This document shows, in pieces, positions 58,214 through 64,000 of a stretch of 64,000 bases of DNA (positions within the stretch are counted from its first letter, which is position 1; the number at the start of each line of letters is the position of its first letter). The translations under genes were made by a program, and so were the position numbers. The stretch comes from Hymenobacter psoromatis (GTDB lineage: Bacteria; Bacteroidota; Bacteroidia; Cytophagales; Hymenobacteraceae). The notes below the pieces were generated by a model that made no database searches, was not told the DNA's origin, and worked only from the letters and a program-made list of their open reading frames with translations. Where the stretch lies: positions 4,464,001 to 4,528,000 of the forward strand of contig NZ_JAIFAG010000001.1 of assembly GCF_020012125.1 (NCBI RefSeq), in the 5' to 3' direction.

Positions 58214-58228
58214 TTCTTAGCCAGAAAC

Positions 58229-58236
58229 TACCTTTG
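58229..58236 (+). promoter_or_regulatory. -7 promoter element TACCTTTG for lpdA
   Basis: A perfect TAnnTTTG match 43 nt before the ATG. Confidence 0.55.
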
Positions 58237-58279
58237 TAAGAGCTAGCCGATTACTGGCTTTATCCTTGTTTTTGCGATT

Positions 58280-59686
58280 ATGAATCAGTACGATGTGACC
58301 GTGGTAGGCTCGGGCCCTGGCGGGTATGTGGCCGCCATTCGCTGCGCGCAATTAGGCCTGAAAACGGCGCTTATTGAGAAATACCCCACGCTGGGCGGCA
58401 CCTGCCTCAACGTGGGCTGCATCCCGAGCAAGGCGCTGCTCGACTCGTCGGAGCACTACCACAACGCCCACTCGGTGTTTGCGGAGCACGGCATCGGCCT
58501 CGACAACCTGACGGTGGACATGAACCGCATGATGGACCGCAAGGCCGGCGTGGTGAAAGCCAACGTGGACGGCATTGCCTACCTCATGAAAAAGAACAAA
58601 ATTGAGGTGCTGCAAGGCATCGGCGCGTTCGTGGATAAGAACCACCTGAGTATTACGCCCCTGGCCGGCGGCGAGGCGCAGCAGATTGAAACCAAAAACG
58701 TTATCATTGCTACCGGCTCTAAGCCGACCGTCCTACCCTTCATTCAGCAGGACAAGCAGCGCATCATCACCAGCACCGAGGCGCTGACCATTCGTGAGGT
58801 GCCCAAGCATATGATTGTGATTGGCGGCGGCGTTATCGGGCTCGAAATGGCTTCCGTGTACGCCCGGCTGGGGGCGAAAGTCTCGGTGGTCGAATTCCTC
58901 GATTCGCTTATTCCGACGATGGACCGCAGCCTGGGCAAAGAGCTGAAGCGCGTGCTGGGCAAAATTGGGATTGAGTTTTACCTCAGCCACAAAGTGACCA
59001 GCGCTACCCGCGCCGGCGACACCGTGACCGTAACCGCCACCAACCCCAAAGGGGAGGAACTGAAGCTGGAAGGCGACTACTGCCTGGTGGCCGTGGGCCG
59101 CGCGCCCTACACTGCTGGCCTCAACTTGGAAGCTGCCGGCGTAGCGATGGAAGAGCGCGGCCGCATCAAGGTGGATGAGCACCTGCAAACCAACGTGCCC
59201 GGTATTTACGCCATCGGCGACGTAATCCGGGGCGCGATGCTGGCCCACAAGGCCGAGGAAGAAGGCGTGTTCGTAGCCGAAACCATCGCCGGCCAGAAGC
59301 CGCACGTCAATTACCTGCTCATCCCCGGCGTGGTCTACACCTGGCCCGAAGTGGCGGGGGTAGGCTACACCGAAGAGCAGCTAAAAGAGCAGGGCAGAGC
59401 CTACAAAGTGGGCAGCTTTCCCTTCAAAGCCAGCGGTCGCGCCCGCGCCAGCGGCGACACCGACGGCTTCGTAAAGGTGTTGGCCGACAAAACTACCGAC
59501 GAAATCCTGGGCGTGCACATGATTGGTCCGCGCATCGCCGACCTCATCGCCGAAGCCGTAACGGCCATGGAATTCCGCGCCTCCGCCGAGGATGTGGCCC
59601 GCATGAGCCACTCGCACCCCACCTACGCCGAAGCCATGAAAGAAGCCTGCCTGGCGGCTACGGATAATCGGGCGATTCATATGTAA
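58280..59686 (+). CDS. lpdA: Dihydrolipoyl dehydrogenase (E3)
   Basis: A 468-residue flavoprotein that reoxidises the lipoyl group of 2-oxo-acid dehydrogenase complexes with NAD+. FAD site VVGSGPGGYVAAIRCAQLGL; redox disulfide GGTCLNVGCIPSKALL (Cys about 42 and 47); NAD site IVIGGGVIGLEMASVYARLG; second FAD segment GIYAIGDVIRGAMLAHKAEE; C-terminal HSHPTYAEAMKEA with the active His-Glu pair (His about 445). It can serve SucAB here and the fused E1 complex encoded elsewhere. Confidence 0.97.
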   Translation: MNQYDVTVVGSGPGGYVAAIRCAQLGLKTALIEKYPTLGGTCLNVGCIPSKALLDSSEHYHNAHSVFAEHGIGLDNLTVDMNRMMDRKAGVVKANVDGIAYLMKKNKIEVLQGIGAFVDKNHLSITPLAGGEAQQIETKNVIIATGSKPTVLPFIQQDKQRIITSTEALTIREVPKHMIVIGGGVIGLEMASVYARLGAKVSVVEFLDSLIPTMDRSLGKELKRVLGKIGIEFYLSHKVTSATRAGDTVTVTATNPKGEELKLEGDYCLVAVGRAPYTAGLNLEAAGVAMEERGRIKVDEHLQTNVPGIYAIGDVIRGAMLAHKAEEEGVFVAETIAGQKPHVNYLLIPGVVYTWPEVAGVGYTEEQLKEQGRAYKVGSFPFKASGRARASGDTDGFVKVLADKTTDEILGVHMIGPRIADLIAEAVTAMEFRASAEDVARMSHSHPTYAEAMKEACLAATDNRAIHM

Positions 59687-59768
59687 ATTTCATGTTGTCA
59701 GCGATAACATGCTACCTGGCTTGCGGGTATCCTGAACCTAACTAATGGGATTTAACTCGCTGAAAATC

Positions 59769-60161
59769 ATGACTAAAAAAGACCATATTGCGCATTGGCT
59801 AAACGGAGCTGACCAGAATTGGCAGGAAGTTAGCACCATGTTTACAGCCGGGGCCTACGTGCCCTGTCTGTTTTGGGCACATCTGGCGATTGAGAAACTG
59901 GCGAAAGCATTGTGGGTGAAAGACAATGCTGGAGATACGCCGCCATTTACGCACAATATTAGTAAGTTGCTGGCTGATACTTCGTTAGTGTTGACATCAA
60001 TGCAAGCCCGATTCGTACAGCAATTGAATACTTTTCAACTGGAAGGACGATATGAAAGCTACACCACCAACCTGCGGTAACTAGCGACTAAGACGTTCAC
60101 CCAGTCCGTATTGCAAGACGTAACCGACCTCCGACTATGCTTACTCAGTCAGTTGCCCTAG
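59769..60161 (+). pseudogene. HEPN-domain gene of module 2, broken by a nonsense codon
   Basis: ATG 59769: MTKKDHIAHWLNGADQNWQE, then FWAHLAIEKLAKALWVKDNA, FTHNISKLL and FQLEGRYESYTTNLR, then TAA at 60078-60080. In the same frame the homology to module 1 continues LATKTFTQSVLQDVTDLRLC and LLSQLP to TAG 60161, with identical length. So a single nonsense codon removes the last 26 residues of the helix bundle. The full ancestral frame overlaps the MNT start by 25 nt as in module 1. Confidence 0.85.
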
Positions 60162-60493
60162 CGCGGGCCAAGGCGTTCGCCGAGGCTATTTGCCAACAAC
60201 ATATAGGACTTCGGCAGGTAATTCTATTTGGTTCTTATGCCCGCAACGAGCAGCGCCAATTCTCCGATATTGACGTGGCGTTAGTAGCCGATGAGTTCAC
60301 AGGCTTCGGCTTCCAGGATGTCGGCTTGCTAGGCGATGCCGCTATTCGGAAGGAGTTTATAGACATCGAACCCCATACCTTCTCCCCCGCACAATTTACC
60401 GATTGGAATCCCTTCGTGCAAGAAATCAAGCGCACCGGCATCGTCATCGGCGAGTGGAAATCAGTAACGGAAGAAGCAATACCTCAATCCTGA
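60137..60493 (+). CDS. MNT-type nucleotidyltransferase (antitoxin of HEPN-MNT module 2)
   Basis: A 118-residue protein closely related to the MNT at 36737-37048: LFGSYARNEQRQFSDIDVAL (GS-x10-DxD), DIEPHTFSPAQFTDWNPFVQ and EIKRTGIVIG, with a slightly longer C-terminus. Catalytic residues are complete. Expected activity is AMPylation of the cognate HEPN toxin. It is open although the HEPN partner is truncated. Confidence 0.86.
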   Translation: MLTQSVALARAKAFAEAICQQHIGLRQVILFGSYARNEQRQFSDIDVALVADEFTGFGFQDVGLLGDAAIRKEFIDIEPHTFSPAQFTDWNPFVQEIKRTGIVIGEWKSVTEEAIPQS

Positions 60494-60510
60494 TTTTTCT
60501 CGGCCAAAAA

Positions 60511-60545
60511 CCAAAAAAGCGCCGGAAACTCATAGTTTCCGGCGC
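60511..60545 (-). terminator. Terminator of the cold-shock gene
   Basis: A perfect 12-bp stem (60519-60530 with 60534-60545), a 3-nt loop CAT, and T6 on the minus strand. Confidence 0.8.
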
Positions 60546-60571
60546 CTCTCTATAAAAGGGGGTAGGGCGTG

Positions 60572-61030
60572 CTAAGCGCTCATTTTCACGCGCACGGCGG
60601 TCGGGCCTTTCATGCCCGGCTCTACCTCAAACGTGACCTTATTGCCTTCCAGCAGCGTGAGGCCGCCCAGGGCGTTGGCGTGCACAAAAATGCTTTCCTG
60701 GCTGGTGCCATCCTTGATGAAGCCGTAACCTTTGGAGGAGTTGAAGAACGTGACGGTGCCGGTGCGGATAACGTCTTCCGGCTCGCGGTCTTCCTGCTTG
60801 GGCACGCCGATTTGAATGTCTTCGGCGTTGATTTCCTTCTTCTTGCGGGTTGGGTCGGGCGGCGTGTTCGTAATGTTGCCGTTTTCGTCCACGTAGGCCA
60901 TCATCTCTTCGAGGCTCGAATCCTTCTTGTTAGCCTGGCGCTCTTCGCGGCGCTCGGACTTTTCTTGCTGCTTCTTCAGCCGCTTTTTCTCGTTTTCTTT
61001 CTTGCTGAAACTTTCTTGCGCTCTGGCCAT
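60572..61030 (-). CDS. Cold-shock domain protein with charged N-terminal extension
   Basis: A 152-residue protein. Residues 1-80 are Lys/Glu-rich and probably coiled (SKKENEKKRLKKQQEKSERR); the cold-shock domain spans about 88-150 with GTVTFFNSSKGYGFIKDG (RNP1 KGYGFI) and SIFVHANALGG (RNP2 FVHA). It would bind single-stranded RNA/DNA as an RNA chaperone. The long N-terminal extension separates it from 67-residue CspA proteins. ATG 61030 is chosen; upstream is a G-rich tract. Confidence 0.9.
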   Translation of the reverse strand: MARAQESFSKKENEKKRLKKQQEKSERREERQANKKDSSLEEMMAYVDENGNITNTPPDPTRKKKEINAEDIQIGVPKQEDREPEDVIRTGTVTFFNSSKGYGFIKDGTSQESIFVHANALGGLTLLEGNKVTFEVEPGMKGPTAVRVKMSA

Positions 61031-61137
61031 AGGGGGGGTGTAGGGTATTCGGTTGCGGGGCGATGATAGACCGTCGCCGACCGGCAACCGCCTAGGTTAT
61101 AACCAGCTCGCACCGGAATAAGTCCCGAAGCTACTGG

Positions 61138-61794
61138 TTATTTTTCAAAAAAGCTCGTTACCTCGCGGCTGGCCCCGGCTGGCAGGCCCGCTAGGTGCAC
61201 CTCGCCAACCCGCACGCGCACCAGCCGCAGGGTGGGGAAACCCACGGCGGCCGTCATCTTGCGCACCTGCCGGAATTTACCCTCCGTCACCACCAGGGCC
61301 ACCCAGCTCGTGGGGCCGTGGCGGTCGGACCGGATGGCGCGGCCGCGGGGGGGTAGGGCGGGGGCCTCGGCCAGCAGGCGCGCCTGGCAGGGCAACGTGC
61401 GGTACAAGGTGCCGCGCAGGCTGATGTCGACGCCGCCCCGCAGCCGGTCCAGGGCTTCGGGTGTGAGCTGGCCGTCTACCTGGGCGTAGTATTCTTTCTC
61501 CACGTGGCGGCCGCGGACCTGCTCGCTCACGCGGCCATCAGTGGTGAGCAGCAGCAGGCCCTCACTGTCTTCATCGAGGCGACCGATGGCCATGGTGCCC
61601 GCCGGGAAGTCGCCCAGCTCGCCCAGGAAGCGCTTCTTCTTCACTTCTTTGGCAAACTCGCTGGTGAACTGGCTGAGGTAGCCCCAGGGCTTATGCAGCG
61701 CGAAGTGGCGGTGCGCCGGGGGGGTAGGCGGCAAAGTGGAAGCAGGCAGCGGCTCGGGCACGGGCGGGGGGGTAGGGAAGCCGCAAAGAACCAA
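61138..61794 (-). CDS. RsuA/RluE-type pseudouridine synthase
   Basis: A protein of up to 218 residues that isomerises uridine in rRNA (RluE-like, 23S). Start of the conserved part is HFALHKPWGYLSQF near residue 30; the catalytic Asp is in AIGRLDEDSEGLLLLTTDG (about 69-87); later EGKFRQVRKMTAAVGFPTLR, the family's K-x-R-Q-V-R-R-M motif. The N-terminal S4 domain of RsuA is missing, as in RluE. Only a TTG (61794) or an inner GTG gives a start, so the exact N-terminus is uncertain. Confidence 0.88.
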   Translation of the reverse strand: MVLCGFPTPPPVPEPLPASTLPPTPPAHRHFALHKPWGYLSQFTSEFAKEVKKKRFLGELGDFPAGTMAIGRLDEDSEGLLLLTTDGRVSEQVRGRHVEKEYYAQVDGQLTPEALDRLRGGVDISLRGTLYRTLPCQARLLAEAPALPPRGRAIRSDRHGPTSWVALVVTEGKFRQVRKMTAAVGFPTLRLVRVRVGEVHLAGLPAGASREVTSFFEK

Positions 61795-61889
61795 ATTTTT
61801 ACTTAAAAAAGCGCCGCCGCCAGTAACCCCCGCCGCCGCCGGCCGTTAAGCCAAATCCTTTCCACAACTCCCAACGCATTACCAATCAA

Positions 61890-62759
61890 ATGGCTGACGA
61901 ACCCACTATCTTCCCGCCCCAGAAACAGGACGCTGGGGCCGGCAAACCCGGTTTAGAATACAAGATGACTCCCGAGCCCGAGCACATTCGGCCCGGCTAC
62001 AAAGGGGTCGATAAGCTAAAAGACAAGGTGGCCCTCATCACGGGCGGCGACTCGGGCATTGGGCGGGCCGTGGCCGTGCACTTTGCCACCGAGGGGGCCG
62101 ATGTGGCCATCTGCTACTTCCCTACTGAGCAGCAGGATGCTGAAAAAACCCAGGAGCTGGTGCAGGGCCGCGGCCGCCGCTGCCTGCTACTACCCGGCGA
62201 CCTTAAACAGCGCGACTTTTGCCGCGAAATTGTGGAGCGCACCGTGGCCGAATACGGCAAGCTGGATGTACTGGTGAACAACGCGGCCGAGCAAAACTGG
62301 CACGACACGCTGGAGGAGATTACGGATGATGAGCTGGACAGTATTTTCAACCTCAACATTATCGCCATGTTCCGCATCACGCGGGCGGCGCTCAAGTACC
62401 TCAAGGAAGGCGCAGCCATCATCAACACCACCTCGGTGAACGCCTACAAGGGCAACGAGATGCTGCTCGACTACACCTCCACCAAGGGCGCGATTGAGGC
62501 ATTCACGCGGGCCTTGTCGTTGCAGCTCATTAAGAAAGGCATTCGGGTGAACTCGGTGGCGCCGGGTCCCATCTGGACGCCGTTTATTGTGGGGGTAGGG
62601 CTGCTGAAGCTGCCGCTTTTCGGCCACGATACGCCAATGGGCCGCGCCGGCCAGCCTTCGGAAGTGGCCCCGGCCTACGTGTTTCTGGCCTCGGAAGATG
62701 CTTCGTACTTCTCGGGCCAGACGTTGCACCCCAACGGCGGCTCAGTGGTCAATGCGTAA
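61890..62759 (+). CDS. SDR family oxidoreductase (YghA-like)
   Basis: A 289-residue short-chain dehydrogenase. A long N-terminal segment (FPPQKQDAGAGKPGLEYKMT) precedes the Rossmann fold: VALITGGDSGIGRAVAVHFA (TGxxxGIG, about 50-69), LVNNAAEQNWHD (NNAA), Ser in INTTSVNAYKGN and catalytic YTSTK (Tyr about 203, Lys about 207). This extended N-terminus is typical of the YghA/GsiB-linked aldehyde-reductase subgroup. Cofactor is probably NADP(H). It ends at a hairpin. Confidence 0.92.
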   Translation: MADEPTIFPPQKQDAGAGKPGLEYKMTPEPEHIRPGYKGVDKLKDKVALITGGDSGIGRAVAVHFATEGADVAICYFPTEQQDAEKTQELVQGRGRRCLLLPGDLKQRDFCREIVERTVAEYGKLDVLVNNAAEQNWHDTLEEITDDELDSIFNLNIIAMFRITRAALKYLKEGAAIINTTSVNAYKGNEMLLDYTSTKGAIEAFTRALSLQLIKKGIRVNSVAPGPIWTPFIVGVGLLKLPLFGHDTPMGRAGQPSEVAPAYVFLASEDASYFSGQTLHPNGGSVVNA

Positions 62760-62791
62760 GAGTAAATAAGCAATTCTTACGGAGAAATAGC

Positions 62792-62827
62792 TAGTTGCCA
62801 ACTTCTTGCATAAGGAGTTGGCAACTA
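62792..62827 (+). terminator. Hairpin after the SDR gene
   Basis: A 12-bp perfect stem TAGTTGCCAACT/AGTTGGCAACTA with a 12-nt loop. There is no long T-run. Confidence 0.6.
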
Positions 62828-62895
62828 TCACTTAGGCCTACCCGTACACAGGGGCTACTTGCGGCCAATGCCGCTACCTCACGCTTTCCAACCTT

Positions 62896-63537
62896 ATGAA
62901 CACCCGTTTTCTTCTTTTAACGGCTGCGGCCGCTTTCGCTTTCGCCTCCTGCTCGCAGGATACCAAAACCACTGAAACGACCACTACGCCGGCCACTACC
63001 AACCAAGTAGCTGCCGTGGACACGCTGGCCTACCGCAACGCCGCCAATACCCTGGCTACCCGCGTGGCCGCCGACCTCAACGCCGCCGATACTACCCTGC
63101 CCACCAAGCTGCGGCCCATCTACTACACCCGCGGCCGGGCCATGAGGGCCATTGAGACGCGCTACGCCACCGATACCACCGGCCGCTACGCCGCTATGAA
63201 GGCTGCTAACGACCAGACTAGCAGTGCGGTGAAAACTACCGTAACGGAGCCCGAGTATAAGACGTACACCAGCAACGCTGGCCAGTACTATGTAGGCCCT
63301 TATACTGCCGCCGTAGCCAAGGCCACCGAAACCAAGCCTAGTCTTGGAGCCCGCGTAGGTCAGGGTTCAGGCATCAAGAAGCTGGAAAACAACGCGGATG
63401 ATAAAAAAGTAAAATACCAGAATGGCGCGAAAATCAAGCGTAGTGATGACGGCTCGCTCAAGATTAAGCGTGCCGACGGTACGAAAATCAAAATTGACGA
63501 GCACGGCCACCGCACGGTGAAGAAAGGTCTGCTCTAG
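62896..63537 (+). CDS. Lipoprotein with repeated KIKRxDGxxK segments
   Basis: A 213-residue lipoprotein: signal MNTRFLLLTAAAAFAFASC (Cys 19), a Thr-rich linker, then a helical middle (YRNAANTLATRVAADLNAAD). The C-terminus holds short repeats QNGAKIKRSDDGSLKIKRAD and GTKIKIDEHGHRTVKKGLL, a hairpin-like K-x-K-x-x-D-G pattern. No family recognised. It ends just before a strong terminator. Confidence 0.68.
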   Translation: MNTRFLLLTAAAAFAFASCSQDTKTTETTTTPATTNQVAAVDTLAYRNAANTLATRVAADLNAADTTLPTKLRPIYYTRGRAMRAIETRYATDTTGRYAAMKAANDQTSSAVKTTVTEPEYKTYTSNAGQYYVGPYTAAVAKATETKPSLGARVGQGSGIKKLENNADDKKVKYQNGAKIKRSDDGSLKIKRADGTKIKIDEHGHRTVKKGLL

Positions 63538-63553
63538 ACCTTTTGCTCTATGT

Positions 63554-63592
63554 AAAAAGGCTCGTTTCTCTTTTGAGGAACGGGCCTTTTTT
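63554..63592 (+). terminator. Rho-independent terminator
   Basis: AAAGGCTCGTTTC pairs with GGAACGGGCCTTT (one G-T pair), followed by T3GG; flanked by A5 and T6. Confidence 0.78.
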
Positions 63593-63699
63593 GGATAATT
63601 CGGGGTAGTCGCGCAGCTTGGCTGCGGGCGTGGCCAAGAAGAGAAGTAGTAGGTGTATCTTTCAGCCGCTCAATCAACTAGCGCTTCCTTTTCCTGCTG

Positions 63700-64000
63700 A
63701 TGACAACCTCTGCCTACCCCGTCGCCGCGCCGGCCGTGCCCACGCCGCCCACTGCTTACCGCTTCGCCGCCGAGTTTGCGGCCCTGCGGGCGCAGGCCCC
63801 GGCCCTGCGGGCCGAGGACGTGGCCGCCCGCCGCCAGCGGCTGGCCCGGCTGGCCGATTGGCTGCTGGCCAACCGGGCCGCCATTCAACAGGCGCTGTAC
63901 CAGGATTTTCGGAAGCCGCCTGAAGAAACCGACCTCACCGAAATCTGGCCCTCGCTAACTGAGATTCGGCACAGCAGCCGCGAGCTGAAGCGCTGGGCAG
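63700..64000 (+). CDS. Aldehyde dehydrogenase, N-terminal part only
   Basis: The frame from ATG 63700 stays open to the window end (100 residues). RQRLARLADWLLANRAAIQQ, ALYQDFRKPPEETDLTEIWP and EIRHSSRELKRWA match the N-terminal helices of class 3 NAD(P)-dependent aldehyde dehydrogenases. The catalytic Cys and NAD site lie beyond the edge. Confidence 0.8.
   Translation, partial: MTTSAYPVAAPAVPTPPTAYRFAAEFAALRAQAPALRAEDVAARRQRLARLADWLLANRAAIQQALYQDFRKPPEETDLTEIWPSLTEIRHSSRELKRWA

Overview
The window is a GC-rich chromosomal segment of a Bacteroidetes, most probably a Hymenobacter-like member of the Cytophagales. Supporting signs are the rpmB-rpmG-DUF4295-ftsY block, DUF4142 and DUF5522 proteins, a SusC/RagA-type receptor, a type IX secretion C-terminal domain, bacillithiol genes (bshC, ytxJ), orphan TssD proteins of the Bacteroidetes type VI secretion class, and many promoters with the Bacteroidetes -7 element TAnnTTTG 25-60 nt upstream of starts. 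The 9-mer GGGGTAGGG/CCCTACCCC occurs everywhere, inside and between genes.

Layout. 1-3.6 kb: left-hand accessory segment with a secreted nuclease, a possible PD-(D/E)XK protein and a tyrosine recombinase beside tRNA-Asn. 3.7-6.9 kb: Rieske-like lipoprotein, ftsY, DUF4295, rpmG, rpmB, DUF5522 and RidA. 7-13.3 kb: rocD, two lipoprotein-type genes, hemB, a GNAT, a DUF92 protein and an amino-acid permease. 13.6-18.65 kb: the most unusual region, with two TssD (Hcp-like) genes, a full-length putative effector, then tandem displaced effector C-termini, each followed by a membrane immunity-like gene, ending in a decayed copy of the 5' end of the neighbouring permease. 18.7-36.3 kb: vWA surface protein, DoxX-dsbD, cupin, bshC, rimO, pheS, small exported proteins, M16 peptidase, FAD dehydrogenase and a TonB receptor. 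36.4-51.6 kb: His/Ala-rich protein, HEPN-MNT module 1, fused E1 dehydrogenase, ytxJ, TMEM175-like channel, DUF4142, ispD, queA, a MacB-type permease, a LOG protein and two broken genes. 52-60.5 kb: sucA, NTase-HEPN module 3, sucB, DUF4126, lpdA, HEPN-MNT module 2. 60.5-64 kb: cold-shock protein, pseudouridine synthase, SDR, lipoprotein and the start of an aldehyde dehydrogenase.

Two signals stand out. First, the TssD/effector/immunity array looks like a polymorphic-toxin locus of an orphan type VI module: shared blocks of effector DNA recur at each junction, with AT-rich variable segments between them. Second, all three HEPN genes are broken (two nonsense mutations at different places, one frameshift), while all three partner nucleotidyltransferases are open. 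Palindromic interspersed repeats of at least two families, and several long perfect inverted repeats acting as bidirectional terminators, separate the gene blocks.
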